DNA of 64,000 nucleotides from Brugia malayi (lineage: Eukaryota > Nematoda > Chromadorea > Rhabditida > Onchocercidae), in NCBI RefSeq assembly GCF_000002995.4, contig NW_025062478.1:3944001-4008000 (forward strand), given 5' to 3'. Shown in pieces: positions 1 to 13,783 of this stretch. The first letter of the stretch is position 1. Each line of letters starts with the position of its first letter. Below the pieces are notes generated by a model. That model was not told the DNA's origin. It saw only the letters and a program-made list of their open reading frames with translations, and searched no databases. A program made the position numbers and the translations under genes.

Positions 1-235
1 CTGACTAACTTAAATGATACAATGCCTTGAATTATAAGCATGATGTTCTGATAAGTTATCATATCACACTGAGAAAGCACTGTGACAGCTTACCACTATG
101 AATAATGTCATATCACACTGAGGACAATTTGATATCCAAGCGCAATATAAATGATATTAAATCAAATTTTGAGCAATCTGATAGGCTTACCAATATGAAT
201 GATATCATATCAAAATGGAAGCAATTATATGGCAA
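1..235. repeat. Degenerate direct repeats at the window start
   Basis: The phrase TATCATATCACACTGAG recurs (about 56-72 and, as TGTCATATCACACTGAG, about 105-121). A longer block GACAGCTTACCACTATGAATAATGTCATATCA (about 83-114) returns as GATAGGCTTACCAATATGAATGATATCATATCA (about 180-212). These look like decayed tandem copies of a roughly 50-100 bp unit. They overlap no convincing exon. Confidence 0.45.
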
Positions 236-274
236 ACGTCAAATTTTCAACAATTTATTTTATTTCCTTTTAAG

Positions 275-2546
275 CTGCCAGCATCAAAAGATGAAGAAGA
301 AAATGCTCTGAAATGGAAACATCGAACGAAATACATTTATGAAACTGAACGCATTTCATTGTAAATCTTTTTTCTTTAAAAAAAAAAAAAGATAAAAAAT
401 TTATGGTATTTCTTTACTTTTCTTATCTTTTTACTTTTAATTAATTTTTCTTTTCGTTTCTTAATTCTAATCCATTTCATTCGATTTTTTTTTTTTCTTT
501 CATTTCCTCATTTCACATTTTTGCTTCATTACTCTTTAATTTGAAAAGAAAAAAAAAAGAAATTAAACACACAAATAATTTTGAGTGCATTTTTACAATT
601 AAAATTATCTTCTAGTTGTCTCCTTCATTTCTTTTTTTGAAAGAAAAAGTTTTTTTTTTTTTTAATTTTTACATTAAAACTTTGCTAGTTACAACTAAAT
701 CCTTTTGAAAATAGTACTAATATACTACTACTGTTACTACTACTAATAATAATAATAAATTATTTAAATGCACAAGAATTTGTTTCATTGAAATAATTTC
801 AGGTGCCTTTTTCAAATTTTATATATTATTAATTTTGAGGTTAAATTTTAAGCAGTAAATGAATGAAATGTTAAATTTTGTAATTATTAAATTTAATATT
901 TTATAATTATTTAAAATCATTTTTAGAAAGCTTAAAGAAATAGCTGCAGAATGTACGAAAGATATTGAATTACGAGCTGCAATGAATGATATTATTGCAA
1001 GAATAGATGTATGCATTGTAAATTTTAAAATTAAATAATATGTTGAAAAGGGCAGAAATATCGATTGATTTTAGTATATAATAAATTTAATCGATGTATT
1101 TTATATATTTTTTTAAAATATTTCCACAACAAATATATTTTTATCGAATTTATTCTATTAATTACTTTTTTTATCTTTTTTTAAAGACATTAAAAAAAGC
1201 TCGCGATGAATATTATCAATATGTGCAAGCACAAAATGATATATTTGATAAACAAATTAAATTACTGGATGAATTGCAAACAATGGTTTGTTTATTTTAT
1301 ATTGGTAAAATTTTTAATTATTTTTTCTTGTTCTGTTTATGGAATAAATGTAAATATTTTTTGAAAGATTTAAATTTGAAAAATTTTTTAAACTGATTTC
1401 TCACATTATTTTTTTTTTTTTTTTGTTTTCTCTTTTTATCTATACTTTTCAATTTTTTTTTTTTTTTTGCACTAAAATTTTTTTAAAGTTTTTGACTTAT
1501 TATTAGTAAAGGTTATATCGAACCGAAAAAAAAAATCCAAAAAGGTTTTCGAGATTTGTATTTTATTGTTTTTAAAATTTTATTTGAATTTTTTCAATCG
1601 GAATTTCATTGTTTTAATATTTTAATATGAAAGCATACTTTCAAAAAATTCATTCTATAATTTTGAAAACGCAAATATTTTCTTTCAATAATTTGGTCGA
1701 GAAAAATGAGTAATTAAATGAAAGAAAACGAAAAAGAAAATGCAATAATTTGCTACGAAATAAGCAATTTTAATCTTTCAGTTATAATTTAATTCTTTGA
1801 TTAAATGATTTAATTCACTTTTTTTTATTTTATTTTTGCAGAGTTTTTTACATTCACATTTTTCCATTCGTTTTTTGCACTTCTCAAAAATTTTTTTGTT
1901 TGCTTTCTTTATTTTTTTATCAATAAATAGCAAATAGTTTTTTTTTTTTGCAATTTTTTTTTTTGAAAAACTTTTCTAACTTTTCAAATTTCACATTTTT
2001 TTTTCAGTTTTAATCGTTTTGCAAAAGAATGCATAATTTCTTTTTTTGTTGCTTAATTTATCAAATTTTTTGATTATATTTCATTCTTCAAATAACAAAA
2101 ACGTTAACGATTAATAATTGTGGTGAACAAGAGAAAAAAAAAAAGAAAAAAAAGAAAACTGAAAAGAAATATTTTGTTACAAAATGATTGAACTGTGTAA
2201 ATGCATAAATGCTTTCATATATGGCTAAGTTTGAAATTTTTTAGTCCAAATGATGAATTTAGCTTAAAAAGCTTAAATAGAGCCATTTTTTTTCTTCAGT
2301 CTCTTTTTTAGGCTTTTAAAATATATCCATTAAGTCATTTTTCAAATTTTTAACAAACTTTTTGCGCTCTTTTTTTTGCAGCAAATAAGAGAACTAACCA
2401 ATAAAGTACATCGATTAAGTGATACATTCAAGAATATTGATGCTAAGCTATCCGTCATTAAAGCAAAATTGCAAAATATTACCAATCATCGAGCTAAAAA
2501 AACATTAATACAAAGTTTCATTGAAGCATTTTATGCAATTTTTTAA
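275..2546 (+). CDS. Coiled-coil protein, 3' portion (partial, unidentified)
   Basis: Four exons join in one open frame: 275-360, 927-1008, 1187-1285 and 2382-2546 (stop TAA 2544-2546). Each junction has GT...AG ends and phases match (2-nt overhang TT+A, then two phase-0 joins). The last acceptor is TTTTTTTGCAG. The product segment is about 143 residues, highly charged and helical, with heptad-like spacing in exons 2-4 (for example KLKEIAAECTKDIELRAA and QIRELTNKVHRLSDTF), so a coiled coil is likely. It ends in a short hydrophobic tail (SFIEAFYAIF). I do not recognise the family. The 5' end lies upstream of position 275, probably outside the window: the acceptor TTTCCTTTTAAG before exon 1 shows that at least one earlier exon exists. 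The exon structure is well supported by the phases; the function is unknown. Confidence 0.62.
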
Positions 2547-2684
2547 ATTTCAAATGTTAATGGTAGTAATTTAAAATGTAAATTAAGATTATTTCAAAAA
2601 ATTGTATAATTATCATAATATCTGCTGTTACTATAATCATCTTTTAATCTTAAATATATCAATTTAATTTAACAGTATTCATTT

Positions 2685-2690
2685 AATAAA
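2685..2690 (+). terminator. Candidate poly(A) signal of the coiled-coil gene
   Basis: AATAAA lies about 140 nt after the stop codon at 2544-2546. In DNA this A+T-rich the hexamer also occurs by chance, so this rests on position only. Confidence 0.35.
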
Positions 2691-4194
2691 TTGTTGTGTA
2701 AAAAATTTCGTTACAAATTGACGATTAAATATTTTTGCCTATAAATGTTGGTATTATTAGTAATGAAATGAAAAGTAAAAATTTCATTTTTCTTTTAATA
2801 ATATAAAGTATTTTGATTTTTAGCGAAATCTAATTTTTTTTTTTTATCTTTTTCAGCATCTTTTTTTTTCAACATTAAATTTGTTATCAACAATTTTACT
2901 GTGAAAATTTAAAAATTTGAGTATAGAATTTCGATTCAAAAACTGGCTAACATGTTTTAGCGTACGCTGAATTATCGATTACGTGGAATTTATTACCTGT
3001 AATTTTATGTTTAATTTATTTGAATATTTCAGGTTAAAGGTTATTTGAATAAAATGATTTGTATGAATTAGATCGTTTGCAAGTTAATTTAGCTTCGATT
3101 AGTTTTACTTAATTTGTTTCTGTATCAAATGGATATAATAGTATCAGCTAAAATCAATTTATTCCTCAAATCTTGCAATAGTAGTGCATGAGAAGTTTTT
3201 ATAAACAATAAACAAAGTATCAGTTATAAATATTTTCTAATAATATAGCAACTTTTTATTTTATTTTAAAGTTAATGAATTAATAAAGTTATTAACTCAA
3301 TTTGAAACAATTATACATTTATGTGTATAATGCATACATCCGAATAAATTGCACTGAATATAAAATTGTTGTATAACAATAAATTATAATTAAACTGAAT
3401 TTAACTTACTAATAAAATAATTTTAAATTAAATAATAGCGGCTAATTCGATTTAGCAAATGAATTGAATTTAAATATTGTTCAATTAACTGTTTATTGCT
3501 TTTTTTTTATATATAATTATGTGAATAAACTATATGAATTTATTTCTTTCTATTTTTTAAAATAAGGAAAAAAGAAAAAACTATTAAAATTTGTTTTATT
3601 TGCTTTCATTTATTTTTTTGCATAATTAATTTTAATTCTTTTTCAAAGAATTTTACGCTTTTTTTTTAAAGGAAGAACATAAATTCTTTTTTTTTTTTTC
3701 AAAGTTACATTAACATTTGCAATGTTTATAATTTCTCTTTGCATTTTTTTTTTAAATTAAATTTAATTGATTGCCATAAATTTGTGAAATTTTCATCATA
3801 TCGTAGTAAAAAGATTGTATTAAATCAACAAATATACTACTGCAAAGAGAAAGAAAAACAAAAATTTAGAGATAAAAGCGAAAAGAAAAAGAAAGAAAAG
3901 CATTTGTAAACAGTTATCAGTGAAAAGTAATCATCAATCACTTTATCAAATAATCCTTTCAAATTTCAAATTGAACTCTTTTTTTTTTTTTTTTTGAAAC
4001 ACTTTTATTCGTTCTATTTTTCTGCTTCATACACTTTTTTCTTTTTTTAAATAAAAAAAAAATGATAAATTATTGTTTTCTTTCCGATATATTCAACTCT
4101 TCAAGCATTCTAATTGATCATTGGATTGTATCTTTTATTATTTATTTCACAGATTTAAAAATTTTCAATGCCAATATGTTTGTTTTACGTTTAA

Positions 4195-4450
4195 ACATCT
4201 ATGCGTGTAGTTTTGCGTGTGTGCTTGTATGTATGACTGTGCATGTTTACGTATGTTTACGTGGACATTCATGCGTCTGGTTGCCTTATGTGTGCAACTC
4301 AATCTGTACGCATGTATGTCTGTGTAGGTGTGTTCACGTGTTTATGCGGGTATGAATGTATGTGTTTACATTGCGTGGACACGTGTGTCCACACGTATAT
4401 TTTGTATGTGTGGGTGTATCTCGGCGTGCGTATGTACGTGATTGTGCTTT
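4195..4450. repeat. TG/TACG-rich alternating purine-pyrimidine block
   Basis: About 250 bp with a composition quite unlike its surroundings: dense TGTG, GTAT and TACGTA steps (for example GCGTGTGTGCTTGTATGTATG and CATGTTTACGTATGTTTACG). It contains most of the G of the neighbourhood. It is a decayed (TG)n/(TACG)n microsatellite able in principle to adopt left-handed DNA. The two open frames across it are cysteine/valine-rich translations of the repeat, not proteins. Confidence 0.6.
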
Positions 4451-7400
4451 CTGTTTATTTTTATTTTATTGTAAATATTTGTGTGGATCACAAGAATTGT
4501 ACGATAAAGTTGGACACTAATTTAATTATATAATCAGAATAAATATTATAATCTTAGCAGAATTTGAAAGAAATTTAATACTTTTATATTTCATTGGAAA
4601 ATAATTTCATATTTAAATTATTTAGCAATTTCTGCATAATTATTACTAATCAACCAAATACTTAGTATTAATTAATCAAAATAATTTGAACAGATTTGTT
4701 AGATTGTACGCCGTTTTAGTAAAATGAGTTAATAATTCCATTTTTATTTTGTTTCACTTTTCTAATAATTTTTCTCTTCAAATATTTAATTTTCATTCGC
4801 TTAAATAATTCTAATTAACAATTCATCAAATATAATTGGTCTAAAAATAGAACTTTCTAGCCTTCTTTCTTCTATTTATGTTTATCTCTTTCAAATTTTA
4901 TCACAGTCCGTTTATCAATTTTGTCTTTCCTTTACTTTTTTTTGTTTTTGTTTTCGTTTTTTTTTTTTTTTTTTTTGATGTCTCATTCATCATTTTTTAA
5001 CAATTGCTATCACTACACTGTCCGAACTAGCATATTCTGATAAGACAGTAATTTGAGAACGTTGATAATCTCAAATTTAAGAATGTTGAAAACATTAATT
5101 AATATTTTGAGACTTCAGCTGACTTAGGTATACTAAAATCATTGCGGGGTGCTTTGAATTTTGTGAATCCCAGAAATGACACAAAATAATTTTAAATATG
5201 AAAATAGTAATAAGTATGTAAAATAATTTTCATCAAATTACTTAAATAATGTCATAATTTAAAAGACAATAAATTAAGAGACATTATAATTTAAAGACAA
5301 AAATAGTTTGACAAAAATTATTTTCAACTTTATCTTTCGAATAGGTAGGCCAAATTATGTTTTTGACATATTTCTGCTTTGTCATATATTTATATTTGGC
5401 TCTCAGTAAAACTCAAATTTGAAATTGGCATTAAAGCCAGAAATTAAATTTGCAGCTAACATTTTAAAAAGGTCAAATAAATTAGTTTTCGATTATAAAA
5501 CAGAAGTACGAGTTTGTAGGTGAAAGAAGGTTAATCTGGATGATTTCAAATTATTTCATTGGATCTTTAGTTTCAAATTGTTTTATTATATAATTTTTGT
5601 CTTCAAATCCTTTCATATTGCTTCATTTTTGGATTTTCAAATTTTTTCATTATTTATTTTTTAATTTCAAATTGATTCGTTTTGCTACATTTCGTCTTTA
5701 TCATTTCATATTGCTAACATTTTGTTTATTTATGATTATAAGACAGTTAAACTGTGAATATCGTAAATTTAAGTGAATAATTAAGTAATAAAATAATTAA
5801 TCTGAGTATATGTGAGTAAAGGTGACTAAGTATTGTAAGTAATAGCATAAAAGGTCATTTATTATCATTACCTAATTTTTAATTGCCTTAAATTGTTAAA
5901 TCAATTGAAATTACTTAAGATTCCCTATTAAAATATGATTTTTTAAATTATTCATTAGTGATACTTTCTTCTTTTTCATATTTAGTCATATTTTTTAACT
6001 ATTCATTAATAAAACCAAGATAATTTATCCAATTAATCTTTTAAAATTTTGCATTTCATGAAGTATTCTCATATTCTCTTCTAATCGTTTTCATATTCTA
6101 ATTAACTTAATTTAAGCAAAAAATTCTTAAAAACATCATTCCTTTTTTAATATTTCAATTAGTTTTTATTTAATAATGATTAAATATAAAACTACTTAAA
6201 CATTTCAAATAATATTGTCATTTGATTTTATTTATTATCTCAATAAATATTGTCATGATTTCAACTTTTTTTCTTTATCATTTTAATATTCCATTTAATA
6301 TTGTTAGCTGAGTTATATATTTTTACTTCTATCAAACAGAACAATATTTATCTAATCTAAAAGCCTTTAAGGCTATTAATAAGCCATCCTCCTTCTTTCA
6401 TCAAATTCAAAAAGCATTCATTTTATGATAGACAAATGATATTACATCCCACATTTCCTCCTCATTCTTATCACCAAGTGCGCTTCATTTCCGATATTTT
6501 TCTTAGAATTTGTTAGATATTCAATCAAACAAATATTCATATCATTAATTGATTGATTATATAAAAGTTTTCAATCAATAAAAAAAATTTCTTCAAGAAT
6601 TATTTTCATATTTAATCTGATTATTTTTTTTTTTTTTTGAATTTCGTTTTTTTATTTATATTTTTTTTTCACTTTTCCTTAAAAAAAAATTTATTTAATT
6701 TTTTAAACTTAATCATTTTAAAAATGTATTTTTAATTTTCTTCCCGATATGCTAAATAAATTTCATTCATCCTTTTTTTTCTTTTTTTGCTTGAACTTGC
6801 TAATTTTATACGTTATAACTTAATATTTGCATTTATATTTATATAATATAATCGCTATTTTATATTTGTGGTAGAAAAATTATAATTAAAATTTTTCAAA
6901 AATCCACAAATATTGCCGTACATAATAATAAAAGATTCTGTTCAATGAATATTAATTTTAAAAAAGAATTATTTATAGTAATTAAGAAATTTTTTCGTTC
7001 AGAAATTTTTGTTTCGAATTTATTCAACTGTTATTGTACGTTTACTAATATTATATGCAATACATTTTTCCTCTTTTTTTTTCGATTCCTTTCTTATTCG
7101 TACACTTAAAATTTGCTACAACAATAAAGCAATGAAGCAAATGTATATTTGTAGTATTTGAAAATTTTGTTAAATTTTTTCAAAAACAATACACTTAATA
7201 ATACTTCTTAGTTTATTGTTTAAATATATGAAATATTCATCATAATTACAATTATACTAATTGTTAAATGATATTTACGATAAGTGAAACGACTAAGTAT
7301 TATATGGCTTCCTAAATTGTTTTTACTACTTTAGTGCACAGAAGAGAAAAGTATTGATCTTGGCCACTTTATCAGAATTTAAGTAGACAAAGTCCTACTT

Positions 7401-9016
7401 AAAAAAAAATTAAATTCATAGTTAAGTACGTCATTTAGAATAGCCACGTACGTTCAGCATTCTAGAATTCTTCTTTTTTTTTCTGCAAAATTTATTTCGA
7501 TAATAAATAAATATTTTTTGCACAGTAGTAAGTATTTAGAAATTTTGTTAAATAAATTGTTAATTAACAACCTTCCAATTTGTTCAATTTTTACATTTGT
7601 TTCTTTAGTTTTTTTCATAAAAAAGAAATGAGGAAAATGACATATTGTAAAAAATTTTATTATTTAAGAAAATAATAAGATAGGAAAGCTTAATCAGAAA
7701 GATAATAATACAAAAAAAAAAAAAAAAAAAAAAGTTAATGAAAGCAAAGGAAAAAAATGAAAATTAAAAATGTCTACTGACAGCATAATTAGGCAAAAAG
7801 AAAGGTTTGTGAATTTTAAATCGAAATTCAAATTTTTACTCTGCCTATTTGTGTTTTTAGAATAAATATTTTGCTTTTGAGTTTTAATAAAGATTGAAAA
7901 CAGAAATAGAAAAAAAAGATGCAAATATCAATATTAAAAAAGTAATAAATTATACAAAAAAAAGCAAATATATGATAATAATTGGTTGTTTGGAAATGAA
8001 ATAAAAAAATTTGAAAAATAAAAGAAAACAAATTATGAAATTACAATAATTTACACAAATAATTTCTCAATTTGTATAATAATTACTGTACCAAAGAAGA
8101 ATTCGTTGATAAATTATAATTTTGAAATATTACTACAAAGATAATAAAACAATGTTTGTCGTTTTTTTGTGAATGAGGAATTTAACTGAAATCAAATATA
8201 ATTAATCAAAAAAAAAAATGAAAGATAATCATAAATAATATTATTTTTCAATGCAGTGAAAAGATTTGATTAAATTATAAAAAAAATATAAAAGAAAAAA
8301 TATTTGATTATTTCATGCAAAAATTTTGACAACTGAAATCATTTTTTTTTCTCGGCTTTATATTCTGAAAACTTAATTTAATTCAATGAAATCAAATTTG
8401 GAATTCATAAATGATCCGAATTAACAAAAAAAAAGAAGACGAATAATCTAAGTGATGATAAAATAATCAAATAACAATTTAGAAAATGTGCAAACATTGC
8501 AGAGAAGAATGAGCAGTTCCAAAATTTTTTAATTTAAAATATTTATGAAAGACTAGAATTTGTCATAAAATATTTGTATAATTTAAAAATTCCAAATTCC
8601 TTCATAACGTATTCTTAGAAAGGGAAAAAAAAAATAAAAATCCTTTAGAAAATGGGAATACTGGAAAAAATACTGACAATAATGTATTTTGTATTAACAT
8701 CTGTCATGTTTTCTTTATCATATCAGTGAATTATCAGTCATAGTTTGTTGTTAAAGTAAGTTCTTTTAAAATAATGAAATTCTTATTAAATAATTTAAAA
8801 AAATTATAGAAGAAAAAAAAAACAGGCAGTGGCAATATTTTGTAAATTCAATTGGAAATTACAATAAAATATATTTTTGAAATAATCAATAATTTTGAGA
8901 GAAAAAAAAAGTTTTTTTGTGCTATAAATTAAATTTAACAAAATTAATTATGAATGTTAGAAAAATTTTTTCATTTTAAATGAAAAATTCTCAAAAATAT
9001 ATCACAGATAATGACA

Positions 9017-9097
9017 GAGAGAGAGAGAGAGAGAGAGGGAAAAGGAGAGCGAAAAAGAAAGACAGAGGGAGAGAGAGAGTGAAGAAGAGAGAGAATT
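9017..9097. repeat. (GA)n microsatellite, imperfect
   Basis: A pure GA run of about 22 bp is followed by a purine-only stretch with GGGAGAGAGAGAG. The RERERER open frame across it is an artefact of the repeat. Confidence 0.75.
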
Positions 9098-10775
9098 TGA
9101 TGAGAAAAATCGATTTAAATATGCTTCTATTTAAGCCACTTCAGTTAGTCTTCTTCATATTATATTATAAAAAAAAATGAAAAAAATTGATAACCATCTG
9201 TATCTAAGAGTTAACTAAAGAATTCGATTAGCGTTAGATAAGATAAAAAATAAAAATTAGTTCCAAAAAAATATTATTTTTCCTTTCTCTTTGTTTTTTT
9301 CTCTCTCTCTCTCTTCTCGCTTACTCCTTTCCATGTTTTTTTTTGTAAACTTTTTCTTTTTAAACTTTTCATCCCATTGAACTTTTATCATTTGTCAATG
9401 CAACTGTCTAAGGATTTGTCAAATTGGATTATTGTCATTTTCGATCTTTTCACCTCAAAAAATGTCCTTTTCAAAATTTCATTTTCATTTAAACAAAATT
9501 AAATTTGACAAAATAACACCAAAAAAAAGAAAAAAAAGGAATAGCTTTCATATTTTTAAAGAATAAAAAAAAATGAAAATTTTGTTCCTTTTCTATTTTT
9601 TAAAAAAGAAGAAAATACTTCCATCTATAAAAATGGAAAGAAGGAATTGTACTTCTTTTTAAAAAAAAAAAAAATAGAAAAAAGGAACGAAAGAAGCAAA
9701 TGGATGAATTTTGATTAAGAAATGAATTTTTTTTTTATGTATGAAATTCAACTCCTTTTTTCTTCTTTGTTTTTTTTTTCGTTTGATTATATACTATTAT
9801 TTAATTTCATCTTCTCCTTCTTTGTCATATTTGGCGCTTTTGTCACTCATTAAAATATATTTCATTCAAATTATTTTTTTTGCTTTATAAAAAATCTTTT
9901 ATAAATTGCATTTCATTTCCATTTTTCATTCATTTGTTTCATTTTACCAATATTTTTTCTTTCCTTTTTTTTTTTTGAAGTTTATAATATTTAAAATCAA
10001 GAAAGCCATACTAGATGTTAATTGCATAAAGTTTATTGATATTTTTTGTTTACTTATTTCATTTTAATCTCAATTTTGACAACGATCAATTTTTTCTATT
10101 ATACTAATTTGTTGAAAATGATTTGATTTTTTTTTTTTTAATATTTTTCCACTTTTTTTCTAAAAAATAGAAGGTAACCTTTTGCGTTAGTTAAAATTTA
10201 AAATGATATAATAGTTGTTTTGGAATTTAAACTTCTTTGTTTATTTCAATTAAACATTACAAAGCAATTTGTTTTCTTTTCCAATAATGTAATTGTGTCC
10301 AAATTCAAAATTACTTGAAGTATTCGTTTTCAACCATTTCTTATCTTTTTTTTTTTTTAATTGGTTTTAAAGTTTGAACAACTTTTGGCTTAATTTACAG
10401 CAAGTTTGAGCTGTCGTTTGAAAATAAAATTTTAAAAATGAGAAATAAATATGATTCCTTTTTTTCAAAACTTAGTGTTAAATGATAGTTTAAGATTATT
10501 TAGCTCATCCAATTTGCATAAAATTTGGAATATTGCATTTTTTCAAATTGCATCAAAAAAAAATCTTAAATGTAATAAATATATCACAGTGCTGATAAAA
10601 TAATACTAACTAACGGTCAAATAATACATTTCGAATTAAACTGTTAAATAAATCAATCCTTTTTATAAAATGAAATATTTTATTTAATTCGAATATACAA
10701 AATTACAAAATTTTTAAAAATTACATTAAAATTTTTTTGAATATATCAAATCTTTCAATTTTTTAAATATATCAA

Positions 10776-10779
<4 letters not shown>

Positions 10780-10823
<44 letters not shown>
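10780..10823. repeat. (TA)n microsatellite
   Basis: About 21 TA units. The flanks carry three copies of ATATATCAAAT-like sequence (about 10741, 10768 and 10819), suggesting expansion from a local direct repeat. Confidence 0.85.
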
Positions 10824-10825
<2 letters not shown>

Positions 10826-11790
10826 AATCTTGTTTAATTTGATTCATATTTTAATTTCTAATTAATCATATATTTTACATCTAAAAAAATTTTATTATTT
10901 TATACTACTTTTTTTTTGGAAATTAGTGCAATAAATAAATGAGCATTAATATAAATAATGAAAACGAAATTCAGTGCTTCAAATATTTTCTCGTTTCCTT
11001 AGTTAATGAATTAAACGAATAAATTATTACTTAATTATTTACTAATAATTGATTATTTAGTCTTTTAATTTTTATCTTTCAAAAAAAGAACTATGTATTA
11101 AGCAATAAAATAAATTATAAAACAATAAAAAACTATAAAAAAAAAATAAAGGTACAAATGAATAAAATAACAAAGTTATTTAGCAAATTAATTGGAATTT
11201 TAATCGAAAAATTAGTTCTATTTGAATTTTTTGGTTCATTTATTTAAAAATATTTTTCTTTCATGGCACTTAAATCATTTCTGCTTGTTTGTTGCATTGT
11301 TTTGCCATAAAATCTCAGAATAATAAAAACGAGAGTCATTTTTTTTTTTTTTTTTTTTTAGAATTTCGTTTTTAATTTATAAAAAAAAGAAAATTAATTG
11401 CTATATAATTTGTTTACGTCAGGCTGCAAAACTTTTTGCGCTTTTTTTTTTATTTGTTTGAAATCCAAAAAGATTTTTACTAATTTCATTTAATCTCTGT
11501 GATTAGGGAAAAATAAGATAATTAATTATTCATAATTAAAATTATTAGAAAATTTAATGTTCTATTAAAGGAATTTCTAAACTATCATATATACTTCATG
11601 AAAGATTGTTACTAATATTATAAATTTTCATTTTTCTTCTTTTTCTCCTTTCGTTTTGCTTTTATTTTCTAAAAGGAAAAAAAAGGATACATTAAATCTA
11701 ATATCCGATTTTAGACAAATTTCAATTCCATTGAGAATTGCTAAAATAAATGAAAGTGATAATATTTCATTCCTTCCTTTTCTTCCTTTT

Positions 11791-11792
<2 letters not shown>

Positions 11793-11821
<29 letters not shown>

Positions 11822-11822
11822 C
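11793..11822. repeat. (CT)n microsatellite
   Basis: About 13 uninterrupted CT units inside a pyrimidine-rich strand (11755-11935). Open frames on both strands here are repeat translations. Confidence 0.8.
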
Positions 11823-13783
11823 CATTTTTCTTGCTTTTATTTTCAAATTTTTAAAATTTGTCACAAAAATTTTTCTTTCTTTCTTACATTTTTTTATTTC
11901 TTTTTAAAAATTTTTTACGATTTTTTTTTTTTTCATTTATAATAACTTATTTAAACTTAACTAAAAGCATTTATTCGTCGTCTATGATTTGTAAAAAAGA
12001 GAAAAGAATAAAGACAGAACACTTCGTCGTTTTTTTTTTTTTTTCAAAATTTACATTTCAATTTGCAAAAATTTTGCTAAAAAAATGAAATATATGACAA
12101 AAAAAAGAAAGGAAAAATAGTCATTTTCGTTTTGTTGTAAATCAAAGAAAAAATTTTTCAATTTTTTATAGCTGAAAAGGAAAAAATTTTTGAAATGTTG
12201 AAAACTTTTTATGTTTTTTTTAACTTAACAGAAGAAATTATTTTAAAATATATTATTAAGTTAAATTTTTATACTTTTTCTCGCTTAATCTAATCAGATG
12301 GATAATTTTTTCAACATTTTTCTCTTTTTTTTTTCATATTTTTCTTTTTTTTTGAGGTTAGAGCTTAATTTTATGTAATATTATTTAGTTTAGCGTAATA
12401 TTGGTTAGATTGAATTTTATTTGGTTCCAATTTTTAGCTTAGCTGAAAGTTTGTCATACGCATGATTAGATTGAGTGAAATGATAATTTGAATGTAATAT
12501 AATGGATAATATTTTAGTATGCCATAAAAATATAATTCATTTCAAAAAAAAAAATTCTCTTTTTATATTTTCCAAAAATTATTTCATTCATCGCTTTTTT
12601 TTTATCAAATTTATACATGAAAAAATAATTTTTATACGTAAATATTATTTAATTTCAATTTCATTTTTTTTTTTCATATCTAAAAAAGATTTATTAATTT
12701 ATTAGTGAATCATTTAATTAACCAAAAGCTTTTGGTTAGTGAAAAAATTGATGAGTAGAAAATAAAAAAGGCAAAAATGATCTATTTTGTTGTATTTTTT
12801 TGGATTATTGCAGAAAAAAATATTTTGTGATTAATTATTATTGTTTAATTTATGGCATCATTTTTTTTCTTGAATTATTTTTTTTTCCTTAAATTAAAAT
12901 TATGAAGTAAACAATAATAATTAATCATAAAATGTCTCCAACTGCAACAATGAAAAATGAGAAAAAAAAGAAACTAAAAAAAGAAATTCAATTATTATTG
13001 TATTAATATAATTTCAAATTAAATTCACGCTAATTTTATTCAAAATTCTTATTTTTAAATTTATTAGAAAACGATTATATTTATTAATAGTTGCATATAA
13101 TTACTACTGGTTGTCTTAATTTGGTAGCCCAAGTTCAAGCATTTTTGCTAGGCCACTTTATAAGCCTGGAAACCCTATCATATACCTTATCATTCATAAA
13201 TCTTGATAGTTAACCTTAAATATCTTTTCAGGAAGTAGCTTTTTTTTTAAAATTATTTTATAAATTCCAAGAATTGAAAACTAATATTAAGAACATTACC
13301 GAAAGTAATATTTCGTTTGACTTGATCTGATCGATATTTCGATCAAATTTACTATATTACTTCATTCTTTTCCTCTTCATTTCGATTTTTTTTTTTTTTT
13401 TTTTTTTTTTGTACACCTAAAATTTTATGCAACAAGATGACAGTAAGGCAGTAGTAGTAAAATACTTTGAGTATTCGAAATTTTCTGATGATAAATTCTT
13501 TGGGTAATCGAAATTTCTGATAACAAAAATAGCAATCTCAATAATGCATTACTTGTTTTTATTCTTTGTTAATAATAGTAATAATATTAATATTAATAAT
13601 AAGTTCATTATTGTTCTTTGCTAATAATATCTGACTTTTTGCTAATTTTTAAGCAGTAATGCTAAAATTTTGTAAATTATATAAAAAAAAAATTAATATT
13701 TCATATTTTGACGGAAGAAAATTAATGAAAATTATTATTACAGGAATTTATAAAACGAAATGATAGTTAAAGGAAGAAAGTAA

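Larger units (their letters stand above)
2547..13783. other. Intergenic region, no gene recognised
   Basis: About 11 kb of A+T-rich DNA between the coiled-coil gene and the GPCR. I found no set of exons joined in phase on either strand; the short open frames are read-throughs of simple sequence. It holds a TG-rich block (4195-4450), GA and CT runs (9017-9080, 9300-9314, 11793-11822), a TA run (10780-10823) and numerous poly-A/T tracts. Confidence 0.6.

Noticed and set aside
4062..4533. Two overlapping Cys/Val-rich open frames
   Set aside because: Readings of the TG/TACG-rich block; no start context, splice partners or family resemblance.
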